Position numbers and translations under genes: made by a program. The notes below the pieces were generated by a model, which saw nothing but the letters and a program-made list of their open reading frames with translations, had not been told where the DNA came from and made no database searches. Source: CAZUVM01 sp964623885 (GTDB taxonomy: Bacteria; Verrucomicrobiota; Verrucomicrobiia; Limisphaerales; UBA8199). From it: DNA of 64,000 nucleotides. The stretch lies in contig CAZUVM010000003.1 of the NCBI GenBank assembly GCA_964623885.1, positions 1 through 64,000 of the forward strand. Direction: 5' to 3'. Within the stretch, counting starts at the first letter, position 1. Each line of letters opens with the position of its first letter. Shown here in pieces: positions 1 to 7,303 of this stretch.

Positions 1-5
1 GGCTT

Positions 6-79
6 TGTCCGGTGGTGTAATGGTAGCACAAGAGTCTTTGGAGCTCTTTGTCATGGTTCGAATCCATGCCGGACAGCCA
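6..79 (+). tRNA. tRNA-Gln (anticodon TTG)
   Basis: A complete cloverleaf can be folded. The 7-bp acceptor stem pairs 6-12 with 69-75, the anticodon stem AGAGT/GCTCT encloses the loop CTTTGGA (anticodon TTG, reads CAA), and the T-arm is CATGG-TTCGAAT-CCATG. The discriminator base is G76 and the 3' CCA (77-79) is encoded. The variable loop is 4 nt. The gene begins almost at the window edge, so its promoter and any upstream tRNA neighbours are not visible. Confidence 0.96.
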
Positions 80-245
80 AAACTGAACGGGCTCGTTTTC
101 CCTCGGAGTGTCTTTGGGAAATGCCGCCTTTGCCCTGGCCCGAGCGTTCCCGGGTTCAGTCTCTGCGTAGACACCATTCCGCCCGCTGCGGGCGGGGACC
201 GCTCGCGGTCCGGCGGCACTTTCCAGATTCTTGTCCTTCTATCTT
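80..245. other. Short intergenic region with GC-rich palindromes
   Basis: This gap between the tRNA and the thioesterase gene holds overlapping GC-rich inverted repeats (about 178-216, with CCGCCCGCTGCGGGCGG and GGACCGCTCGCGGTCC). They resemble the GAGCGGTCCCGCTCGC repeat found at other sites in the window. No clear promoter or terminator T-run is visible. Confidence 0.4.
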
Positions 246-668
246 ATGCAGCCGATTGAAAAATGTTTGCAGAACGACAAATTCGTAGCCCACTGCGGCG
301 TTGAGTTGGTCGAGGTCCGGCCGGGCAATGCTCGCGCGAAATTGAAGCTCCAGCAGCATCACCTGAACGGACTGGGCATCGTGCAGGGTGGTGCCATTTT
401 CACCCTGGCGGACTTCGCTTTCGCTGCGGCGTCCAACGCCCACGGAACGGTCGCCGTCGCCGCCAACGCCAACATCACGTTCATGAAAGCCGTATCGACC
501 GGCACGCTCTGGGCGGATGCCCGGGAAGTTTCGAAGAACTTCAAGCTGGGCAGCTACACCGTGGAGGTCAAAGACGAGCAGGGGGAAATCGTCGCGGTAT
601 TCCAGGGACTGGCCTATCGGAAGAATGAAAAGCTACCCTCATGGCCCAGCAGCCCCCGGGGCGGTTGA
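246..668 (+). CDS. PaaI-type hotdog-fold thioesterase
   Basis: A 140-residue single-domain hotdog protein of the PaaI/4HBT thioesterase superfamily, usual length for the family. The hallmark region HLNGLGIVQGGAIFTLADFA (residues about 39-58) matches the family's N-x2-G-x-[VH]-x-GG-x-[IL]-x-x-LAD pattern, except that the histidine usually before GG is glutamine. It probably hydrolyses acyl-CoA thioesters in the cytoplasm; the substrate cannot be told. The ATG at 246 is preferred over an in-frame TTG at 231 because family members start about there. No strong Shine-Dalgarno sequence precedes it. The 3' end is AT-poor and Pro/Ser-rich, which is probably non-functional tail. Confidence 0.85.
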   Translation: MQPIEKCLQNDKFVAHCGVELVEVRPGNARAKLKLQQHHLNGLGIVQGGAIFTLADFAFAAASNAHGTVAVAANANITFMKAVSTGTLWADAREVSKNFKLGSYTVEVKDEQGEIVAVFQGLAYRKNEKLPSWPSSPRGG

Positions 669-709
669 ATATTCCTCGTTTGGATATAGTCTTAGGTACA
701 AAACCGAGT

Positions 710-1459
710 ATGAAAACGCGGCAATCAGCAACCAAGGGGGCGGGGCTGGTAGCGGCAGCGTGTTTTGCGCTGAGCGCCTGGGCTCAAAACGACTCCAAAA
801 CAGACGTCACGAATGAGCAGAAGCCGGCAATCGTCCAGGCCCCCATTCACGCCACAACTTACACGCAACCAATAACTTCTGCTGTAATCCCCGTTCGAAA
901 AACCCCATCGACGGCTATTTCTCCCTGGTATACCGAGATAGTGAAAATGACCAAGGCCGGCATCGGCCCCCAGGCTTTGCTGGCCTACATTGATTCGGCG
1001 GGAACGTTTAACCTGGGCGCCGACCAAATCATTCACTTGCACGATCTCGGCCTGCCCAATGGTCTTATCACGGCCATGATCCAGCACGATGCCGATCTGA
1101 GTTCGGGCGTGATGCCATTGCCGGTGACTGCGGTCCCGAGTGCGACCACCAAGCTCGCTGCCGCACTCAAAACACCCAGCAGCACGACGAACGCCGCGCC
1201 TGTTGCGACCGTCGTCCGACCGGTGACGAAAGCGCCAGAAGTAGCTGCCGCCGGAGAACCGCCTCCACCCGAAATAGCGATCGAGGAAGATCTGGAAGCA
1301 AATTACCCCGAGCTGTTCGATTACCCTCCGACAACGCCTCCCGAACCGGCCGGTTTCTCTCCGGTTCGCCGTCCTTACCCGGTTCCATTGACCGACCCGA
1401 TCATCATGGTGCGCGCACCAGAGCGCATGCCGAATGTGATCTCCATTTCGATGCACTAA
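710..1459 (+). CDS. Secreted hypothetical protein with a helical motif and Pro/Ala/Thr-rich tail
   Basis: A 249-residue protein with a clear signal peptide (MKTRQ... hydrophobic ...SAWAQ, cleavage near residue 25). ATG 710 was chosen because the 23 in-frame codons before it overlap the previous gene and would bury the signal peptide. Residues about 80-135 form a predicted helical region (IVKMTKAGIGPQALLAYIDS, then NLGADQIIHLHDLGLPNGLI), of a kind I have seen in other verrucomicrobial hypotheticals. The rest is low-complexity, rich in Pro, Thr and Ala, with an acidic stretch near residue 205. I do not recognise a function. A strong terminator follows at 1488-1526. Confidence 0.7.
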   Translation: MKTRQSATKGAGLVAAACFALSAWAQNDSKTDVTNEQKPAIVQAPIHATTYTQPITSAVIPVRKTPSTAISPWYTEIVKMTKAGIGPQALLAYIDSAGTFNLGADQIIHLHDLGLPNGLITAMIQHDADLSSGVMPLPVTAVPSATTKLAAALKTPSSTTNAAPVATVVRPVTKAPEVAAAGEPPPPEIAIEEDLEANYPELFDYPPTTPPEPAGFSPVRRPYPVPLTDPIIMVRAPERMPNVISISMH

Positions 1460-1487
1460 AAACCTAGCTCGACAGAGTTTAAAGACT

Positions 1488-1526
1488 AAATCAGTTAGAC
1501 GCGGAACCGAGGCGTCTAACTGATTT
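1488..1526. terminator. Bidirectional intrinsic terminator
   Basis: A perfect 15-bp inverted repeat (1488-1502 with 1512-1526) encloses a 9-nt loop. It is followed on the + strand by TTTTCTTTTT, and the other side gives a run of A (T on the minus strand). It lies between the convergent genes ending at 1459 (+) and 1561 (-), and probably stops transcription from both. Confidence 0.9.
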
Positions 1527-1560
1527 TTTCTTTTTACTGATGAGTTCGAATCGGAAGCGC

Positions 1561-2904
1561 TCAGTCCAGCTTCCAAGTCTTCGGCACCTCGACCAGGTCG
1601 GCTCGCGCGTTACCGTTCTCGGTGATGCGGGCCAGGAAATAGACATTGCCGTCTTTGCCCACGGCAATCGAGTTGACGTAAAGCGGGCGCTGGCCGTTTT
1701 GATAGAAGATGGCGCCGCGGTCGGTGTATTTGGCTTTGGGAATGTCGTAGGTGATGAGGTGCAAGTCTTCGAGGCCCTTGGCTTCGCCCATAGCAGTGCT
1801 GCTTTTGCCGGCGAGGCGTTTCCCGTTCTCGTAAATGGGCGCGCCTGTAAGGTAATGCAATGTGTGGCCATCGGGACCAAGCGTAAAGCCGAGATAGCCA
1901 TAGCTGAACTGATCGAACATGCCGCTGCGCTTCGACGGCTCGGACGTGAGCCGTTCGAGCACCTCGACGCGCGGGATGCTCGGATCGAATCTAAACAAGT
2001 AACCAGAATTGCCATGCACGCCGAAGATCGCTTGCTCGGGCCGGTACCAAACCGTTTGCCGCCAGTTGTAGCCCATGTGACCAGGTGAAGTCGGATCGTA
2101 GATTCCGAAGTAGTCCTTCTTCAGGTCTTCGCCGGCCACCGTTTCAACGGAATCCGTTCGCGGCTCGTAAACCAGAATGGCGCCTTCCGAAGTGGTGAAC
2201 CAGGCATGGCCGCTCACTGGATCGACAGCGATCGAACGGCAGACGGTTCGATACTCCGCGCCTTTGCCGTTCTCGCCTTCAGCGCAACGTTTGCCGAAGT
2301 TCTTCAGGTTTCGCGTGGCAAGGTCGAATCGAAAGAACGAACCGGAAGGCCAGGTCAGGGCAAAAATCCGTCCATGATTCGTATCCATGTTCATCGCCAG
2401 CACCCCTTCCCGGTCGGGCGCGATTGCCAGGTCTTCGAATTTGCCCGTATTCATTTCAAAGCTGAGCAGGTGCCCGCCGGGATAAGGTTTGTAGCCGGAA
2501 GGGGGCACGCCCATTTTCTCCATGCCATCGATGATCGTGTAAACGCCAACGTGCGACGCGAAATAAAGTTTTCCGTTCGCCTCGACGAAGTTGACGTGGC
2601 TTTTGCCCTGCGGAATGGTCTGCGACCCTTTTTCGCCGCAAGCCTCCGTGAGATCGCCAAGGTGGCGGATGGTCCTGGTTGCCGGATCGAAGGAATACAT
2701 TTGCGCGCCCACATCGATCGATTCGGAGCTCAAAACGTAATAGATTTTTCCATCGCTCCCTGTGCCCATCGCATTGTAGGTGTCGTGAGCTTCGGGAAAT
2801 CCAGAGTCATAATTACGGGCTGTGAGCCGCGGCTGCGTGGAGTCAGCGGCAAATGCCGCTCCGACAAAAGAAAGCAGGAAAAATAGAATTTTGACAGCGG
2901 TCAT
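1561..2904 (-). CDS. Secreted beta-propeller-like protein
   Basis: A 447-residue protein with an N-terminal signal peptide (MTAVKILFFLLSFVGAAFA, cleavage near residue 20). The rest is a string of strand-turn units such as DGKIYYVLSS, NGKLYFASHVG, DTNHGRIFALTWPSG, SGHAWFTTSEGAILVYEP and DGHTLHYLTG, spaced about 45-60 residues apart. This is what one expects of a six- or seven-bladed propeller of the SMP-30/YVTN/lactonase kind. No catalytic motif stands out, so I make no enzymatic claim. It ends towards the terminator at 1488-1526 and is divergent from the uracil-DNA glycosylase gene. Confidence 0.8.
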   Translation of the reverse strand: MTAVKILFFLLSFVGAAFAADSTQPRLTARNYDSGFPEAHDTYNAMGTGSDGKIYYVLSSESIDVGAQMYSFDPATRTIRHLGDLTEACGEKGSQTIPQGKSHVNFVEANGKLYFASHVGVYTIIDGMEKMGVPPSGYKPYPGGHLLSFEMNTGKFEDLAIAPDREGVLAMNMDTNHGRIFALTWPSGSFFRFDLATRNLKNFGKRCAEGENGKGAEYRTVCRSIAVDPVSGHAWFTTSEGAILVYEPRTDSVETVAGEDLKKDYFGIYDPTSPGHMGYNWRQTVWYRPEQAIFGVHGNSGYLFRFDPSIPRVEVLERLTSEPSKRSGMFDQFSYGYLGFTLGPDGHTLHYLTGAPIYENGKRLAGKSSTAMGEAKGLEDLHLITYDIPKAKYTDRGAIFYQNGQRPLYVNSIAVGKDGNVYFLARITENGNARADLVEVPKTWKLD

Positions 2905-3197
2905 GATTCAAAAGATTCGGCTGGTGTATCGATTGAACTCATACTGGCGCGGGGGTTCTTCGGGTCAAGGTGAATCGGGAAACGCGTTAGAAAAATACCG
3001 TTTTGAAACCGGAGTGCGTTTGGCCCAAATCCCAGCCCTCAGCGCATGCAACATCCGGGCGGCGACGTCCCGCGGTCCGGTCGCATCGTGCGTTCCGCGA
3101 GCGGAAACGTTCACGGCCTGGCAGCATTTCCAAACACGCTCTATTGGGAACGCCGTTGGAACAAAATTGGCGTGCGATCAGCAGCGCAGGGCGTAGC
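2905..3197. other. Divergent intergenic region with REP-like GC palindromes
   Basis: This 293-nt gap separates two divergent genes and must hold both promoters. Its right half (about 3058-3165) contains GC-rich repeat sequence (CGTCCCGCGGTCCGG, CCGCGAGCGG, CATTTCCAAACACGCTC) similar to the short repeats near 11500 and 56800. I could not place -35/-10 boxes with confidence. Confidence 0.4.
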
Positions 3198-4121
3198 ATG
3201 AACGCAATGTCCGATTCGTATTACCAACTGCTCGATGCCGCCATCGGGCATCTGCGCGAATTGAAGGGACGCGGCGTACGCTTTATTGCGGTCTCACCCG
3301 AGACTCTGAATGCGCTGGCACAACCTTGTCCGGCACTAGCACCCAGAGCCCAAACGGTGCCGCCGACCCCTGCGGTGGCTCCCGTTCGTCCAACTCCGGC
3401 TACCCCGCCGCTGAAACCGACGCAGGCCAGCCAGGAAAACTCGGCTTTTCCATTCGCCCAACCCGGCGAATCAATCCAAGCCACGGCTGCTGTGCTCACC
3501 CCGGAAGCCAAAGCGGCGGCATTCGCGGAGCTGCGTCGGCGGGTTTTGGCCTGTGTTAAATGCGAGCATCTGGTAGCCGCTCGCAAAAACGTCGTGTTCG
3601 GGGTCGGGAACATTGATGCCGAACTGATGTTTGTCGGAGAAGCGCCCGGAGCCGATGAAGATGAACAAGGCGAACCGTTCGTTGGTAAAGCAGGCCAACT
3701 GCTGACGAAGATCATTCAAACGATGGGACTGCAGCGAGGATCGGTATACATCGCCAATATTTTGAAATGTCGGCCGGATACGCCCGGGCAGAGCGCGGGC
3801 AATCGCAAACCCACGCCGGAGGAGATGCAGACCTGTATTCCCTATTTGCACGAGCAAATCGATTTAATCAGGCCGAAAGTCATTGTGGCGCTGGGCGCCA
3901 CCGCCGTCGAGGGACTGCTGGGAAAGACCATTGGCATCACCCGGCTCCGCGGCAATTGGCGGACTTACCGTGGCACTCCTCTCATGCCCACCTACCATCC
4001 GGCGTACCTGTTGCGCAACCAGGCGCTGAGCGAGAAACGCCGCGTTTGGGAAGATATGCTGCAGGTAATGGAGAGGCTTGGAATGCCGATCACTGAACGG
4101 CAACGCAATTTTTTCCGCTGA
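3198..4121 (+). CDS. Family 4 uracil-DNA glycosylase
   Basis: A 307-residue base-excision repair enzyme that removes uracil from DNA. The C-terminal catalytic domain (residues about 105-300) shows the family 4/5 signature FVGEAPGADEDEQGEPFVG, the conserved AGQLL, the CRP motif and TYHPAYLLRN. Four cysteines placed for a [4Fe-4S] cluster are visible: two in CVKCEH near residue 117 and two around CRPD...MQTC. The first ~95 residues are a Pro/Ala-rich linker typical of bacterial homologues. ATG 3198 is preferred over the upstream start at 3003, which would translate repeat sequence; ATG 3207 is also possible. It is followed after 17 nt by the SDR gene, probably in one operon. Confidence 0.93.
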   Translation: MNAMSDSYYQLLDAAIGHLRELKGRGVRFIAVSPETLNALAQPCPALAPRAQTVPPTPAVAPVRPTPATPPLKPTQASQENSAFPFAQPGESIQATAAVLTPEAKAAAFAELRRRVLACVKCEHLVAARKNVVFGVGNIDAELMFVGEAPGADEDEQGEPFVGKAGQLLTKIIQTMGLQRGSVYIANILKCRPDTPGQSAGNRKPTPEEMQTCIPYLHEQIDLIRPKVIVALGATAVEGLLGKTIGITRLRGNWRTYRGTPLMPTYHPAYLLRNQALSEKRRVWEDMLQVMERLGMPITERQRNFFR

Positions 4122-4138
4122 GCGCAAGGGGCAACTCC

Positions 4139-4966
4139 ATGGAAACACAATTGACCGAGCGCGTGGTGTTAGTTACCGGTGCGTCCGGAGGTATAGGATC
4201 CGCCATTGCTCGAGCATTCGCTGCCGAAGGCGCAAAGCTCGTTTTACAGTACCGGACTGGGCGAGCGCGGGTGACTGAGTTGGAGCGAGCGTTGGGAGGA
4301 GCGGACTGTCTTGCCGTTCAAGCAAACCTCACGAGCGAAGGCGCCGTCCGGCAGTTATTCCGAAAAGCGCTAAATCGCTTTGGCCGGGTCGACACGCTGA
4401 TTGCCAATGCCGGGTCATGGGAAACGCGCGATGTGCCGCTGCACCAGATGTCTTTCCGCCAGTGGCGCCAAACCCTTGATGGTGTTTTGACCACAACATT
4501 CCTGACGATGCGCGGGTTTCTGAAACTGGTGGCGAAGCAAAAGCGCGGCAACGCCGTCCTGATCGCGTCCACGGCCGCCGTTTTTGGCGAGGCTGGTCAC
4601 GCCGATTACGCCGCCGGCAAGGCCGCCATCGCTTATGGACTAACCCGTTCGTTGAAAAATGAACTCGCGCGAGTCGCCCCTCATACGCGCGATTACTGCG
4701 GCGGACGCATCAATTGCATCTCGCCAGGTTGGACAGTCGTGCCTCGCCTCGCGCGCAAGCTGGGCGACGCGCGCACGGTGCGGAAGGTCACTGCCACAAT
4801 GGCATTGCCACAGCTTGCGCGGCCGGAGGACATCGCTAGCGCCGCCGTGTTCCTATCTTCGGACGCGCTCGCGCGACACATCACGGGTCAAAACCTGGTG
4901 ATTGCGGGCGGGATGGAAGGCCGGTGGCTGTGGCAGCCGGAGGAGATTGACGCGGGAGCGATTTGA
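4139..4966 (+). CDS. Short-chain dehydrogenase/reductase (SDR)
   Basis: A 275-residue classical SDR. It has the dinucleotide-binding VTGASGGIGSAIA (residues about 12-24), NAG at the family position, a catalytic Ser in IASTAAVFG and the Tyr-x3-Lys pair in DYAAGKAAIAYG. The C-terminal part contains NCISPGW and ITGQNLVIAGG, typical of FabG-like enzymes. The substrate is unknown. AAGGGG lies 8-12 nt before ATG 4139, a usable Shine-Dalgarno site. The gene starts 17 nt after the uracil-DNA glycosylase gene and is probably co-transcribed with it. Confidence 0.9.
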   Translation: METQLTERVVLVTGASGGIGSAIARAFAAEGAKLVLQYRTGRARVTELERALGGADCLAVQANLTSEGAVRQLFRKALNRFGRVDTLIANAGSWETRDVPLHQMSFRQWRQTLDGVLTTTFLTMRGFLKLVAKQKRGNAVLIASTAAVFGEAGHADYAAGKAAIAYGLTRSLKNELARVAPHTRDYCGGRINCISPGWTVVPRLARKLGDARTVRKVTATMALPQLARPEDIASAAVFLSSDALARHITGQNLVIAGGMEGRWLWQPEEIDAGAI

Positions 4967-5012
4967 TTACTGCCACGAGTTGCGTTAGGTCGCGGCTAAG
5001 TTAAGCTTTGGC

Positions 5013-5177
5013 ATGGATCCTTACAGCGATAGTTCGGAACGAGGCACAACTGATTTTATTCTCTTCGGACTCGGGTTTATCGGGTTCCTATTAGGCGTTG
5101 GCGGAATTATCGTCAGCAGTATCGGATGCGCACTGGGAGGCGGGCTGCTGTTGCTGATGGTAATCTTGTGGATCTAA
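5013..5177 (+). CDS. Small membrane protein, 54 residues
   Basis: An intact ATG-to-TAA reading frame in the gap between the SDR gene and the AsmA-like gene. The first 14 residues are polar (MDPYSDSSERGTTD); the rest is almost wholly hydrophobic and glycine-rich (residues 15-54, with FGLGFIGFLLGVGGIIV and GGGLLLLMVILW), enough for two short membrane helices forming a hairpin. It is in the same direction as the upstream operon and stops 18 nt before the end of the opposing gene. I know no function. The case for a gene rests on the clean frame, sharp hydrophobic pattern and fit into the gap. Confidence 0.6.
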   Translation: MDPYSDSSERGTTDFILFGLGFIGFLLGVGGIIVSSIGCALGGGLLLLMVILWI

Positions 5178-5195
5178 CCCTGCCGGGCGCAGCGC

Positions 5196-5984
5196 CTACT
5201 TCTTTTTCAACAGGCTGTTGAGGTCTTTGGTAACACTTTGGACCGCTGGGTTGGCGTTCGTGCCGGTAATTTTCGTCAGGTCGACAGCACCTTTGCTTAG
5301 ATCGGATATAGCTTGCGAGGCCACTTGTGCCGCGCTCTTCTCAATCGCCGATAGAACGACTTTGGTCAATTCCGCCGCAGTGATTCCGTCGGGGCCCGTG
5401 CCCAGATTGTTTAGATGGATTTCCGGCAAGGCCACCGTGGTCGATTGACTTCCCAAAGTGGTGACGCTTACGTGCAGTTTGCCTCCGCTGATGATGAATT
5501 CATCGACTTCAAGCTTGCGTCCCGCGCTCGAGCTCTTGGGGGTTTCTTTCGGCTGAGCGGGTGCAGGTGTGCTTGTGCCGCCGCCAGTAGCGGCTTCAAC
5601 GTTATTGAGGATCTTTTTGAGATTATTGCTTCTCAGGTCGGTTTCGAAAGTAACCTCCGGAGCCTGGACGTCGATGGAATGGATGATAACTTTATCACCC
5701 AGTAACGAGCTGGGCTGCAAAACGAGACTGGCGCTGCCCACCTGGATAGCGGAAGGACTTTTATAACCGGTAGGATTGCCGATAAACAGGCCCTTGATTT
5801 TGCCCGAGCCGGAGAAAAGTGAAAGTCCAACTGATTGCAGTTTGACGTCGACTTGTGTGAACTTTGGGCCGAAGGTCTCAACGCCTGCCTTTATGGCGCC
5901 GTCGAGAAAAAAGCCGACGCAAAGAACGACAAGCACCAAGAGGACGACTACACCAATGAGAATTCGCACGATCCACTTTTTCAT
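5196..5984 (-). CDS. AsmA-like envelope protein
   Basis: A 262-residue protein with one N-terminal membrane anchor (residues about 5-28, after MKKW) and a periplasmic beta-rich domain. The region GAIKAGVETFGPKFTQVDVKLQSVGLS followed by GLFIGNPTGYKSPSAIQVG, VLQPSSLLGDKVIIHSIDV and PEVTFETDL is characteristic of short AsmA/DUF748-type proteins, linked to envelope lipid handling in other bacteria. A Ser/Pro/Ala-rich linker lies near residue 140. The gene begins 3 nt after the response regulator gene ends, so they very likely form an operon. Confidence 0.75.
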   Translation of the reverse strand: MKKWIVRILIGVVVLLVLVVLCVGFFLDGAIKAGVETFGPKFTQVDVKLQSVGLSLFSGSGKIKGLFIGNPTGYKSPSAIQVGSASLVLQPSSLLGDKVIIHSIDVQAPEVTFETDLRSNNLKKILNNVEAATGGGTSTPAPAQPKETPKSSSAGRKLEVDEFIISGGKLHVSVTTLGSQSTTVALPEIHLNNLGTGPDGITAAELTKVVLSAIEKSAAQVASQAISDLSKGAVDLTKITGTNANPAVQSVTKDLNSLLKKK

Positions 5985-5987
5985 AGG

Positions 5988-6392
5988 TCAGTTAGGTAAC
6001 AATGCCTTCACGGCATCGATTAAAAGTTTTGCATGATAAGGTTTGGCGAGGAACCCGTCGGGTTTTTGGCCGGCGGTTCGGAAAATATCGGGCCCAACGG
6101 TGCCGCTGACCATGAGGATTCTCTGTTTCGGTTCAGCCCGCCGGCAGCCGACGATCAAATCCATGCCATTCAGCCGGTGCATGGCATAATCGGTGATCAC
6201 CAGCAATGGCCGCGGGCGAGCCGAGACGAAGGCATTCAACGCAGCTTCGGGATCCCGATACGTGCGGAGTTGATATCCGAGCGGCTGGAGAATTACGCTC
6301 GCCATTTCCAGGAGCATCGGCTCATCGTCCACAATGTAGATGAGCCCTTTGTCTCCGCCTGATTCGCGGCTGCTGGCGTAAGGCTCGCTCAT
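5988..6392 (-). CDS. Stand-alone response-regulator receiver protein
   Basis: A 134-residue CheY-like receiver domain with no output domain. The acidic pocket VDDE (residues 21-24), the phosphorylatable Asp68 in VITDYAM, the Ser/Thr switch near MVSGT (96-98) and Lys117 in AKPY are all present. ATG 6392 is preferred over the longer frame to 6554, whose extra residues are not domain-like. No histidine kinase is encoded nearby, so the partner is elsewhere. It is probably co-transcribed with the AsmA-like gene 3 nt downstream and is divergent from the Sel1 gene. Confidence 0.88.
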   Translation of the reverse strand: MSEPYASSRESGGDKGLIYIVDDEPMLLEMASVILQPLGYQLRTYRDPEAALNAFVSARPRPLLVITDYAMHRLNGMDLIVGCRRAEPKQRILMVSGTVGPDIFRTAGQKPDGFLAKPYHAKLLIDAVKALLPN

Positions 6393-6568
6393 GGCATTCG
6401 CGCTGGCTGAATAAACACCCGCGGGTCCGCGGTGGCAAGCGCGAACCCGAATCCCCATACGCCGGAAATAAAGCGGTTTGATGGCGCGGCCGGCCAATTC
6501 GCAGCTTGAATTTGGGCGCATTGCTTTTATCCTAGAGTGCAACAAAATCGTCACGACCGCTTAGTCTT

Positions 6569-7303
6569 ATGACCCGGGGGAACCGCCGCACTTGGCAAAC
6601 ATTCGATGAAATGCGCAAGGCCGCCGACCAAGGCGACCCGGCGGCGCAGTGTTACCTGGCCATCTGTTATCAAACCGGGCAAGGCGTGCAACAGGACTAT
6701 CCCGAGGCGGTCCGCTGGTTCCGTCGCGCCGCGGACCAGAACGATCCTTCCGCTCAATGCTACCTCGGTTTTTGTTACCAAACGGGAATGGGCGTACCGC
6801 AGGAACTTGGGCAGGCAGCCAAATGGTTTCGCGAAGCGGCCGAGCAAGGAGATCCGGCTGCCCAGTTCAACCTCGGCGTGCTGTACGAGACTGGACAAGG
6901 TGTGCTGCAGAACTATGCCGAAGCCGTCAAGTGGTACCACGAAGCGGCCGAACAGGGCGAACCGCAGGCGCAATTTAACCTGGGCGTTTTTTACGAGACT
7001 GGCCAGGTAGTCCCGCAAAACTACGAGGAAGCAGTCAAGTGGTACCGGCTTGCTGCCGATCAGGAATGCGCCCCGGCCCAATGCAACCTTGGGCTGTGCT
7101 TTGAGACTGGACGCGGCGTCCCTCAGAATATCCGTGAAGCCGTCAAATGGTTCTGCCGCGCGGCGCGAGCAGGAGACAAGACCGCGCAGCACAACTTGGG
7201 CGTTTACTACGCCACATTGGAGGCAGCCGAACAAGCAACGGCGGAAGGCGAGGCGACGGAGGCGGCCGAAGAAGCCGAGGGCGATGCGACCGTCAGTCCT
7301 TAA
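6569..7303 (+). CDS. Sel1-like repeat protein
   Basis: A 244-residue protein built of five full 36-residue Sel1 repeats (residues about 18-53, 54-89, 90-125, 126-161 and 162-197) and a sixth partial one, each of the form AA-x-QGDP-x-AQ-x-x-LG-x-x-YETG-x-GV-x-QN. No signal peptide is visible, so it should be cytoplasmic. Sel1 proteins are helical scaffolds for protein-protein contacts. The last 30 residues are Ala/Glu-rich and probably disordered. The stop codon at 7301-7303 directly abuts the stop of the opposing amidase gene. Confidence 0.92.
   Translation: MTRGNRRTWQTFDEMRKAADQGDPAAQCYLAICYQTGQGVQQDYPEAVRWFRRAADQNDPSAQCYLGFCYQTGMGVPQELGQAAKWFREAAEQGDPAAQFNLGVLYETGQGVLQNYAEAVKWYHEAAEQGEPQAQFNLGVFYETGQVVPQNYEEAVKWYRLAADQECAPAQCNLGLCFETGRGVPQNIREAVKWFCRAARAGDKTAQHNLGVYYATLEAAEQATAEGEATEAAEEAEGDATVSP

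Noticed and set aside
725..1576. 283-residue antisense reading frame opposite the 710-1459 gene
   Set aside because: Arg/Gly-rich shadow translation with no signal, motif or domain, while the + strand frame has a signal peptide and normal composition.
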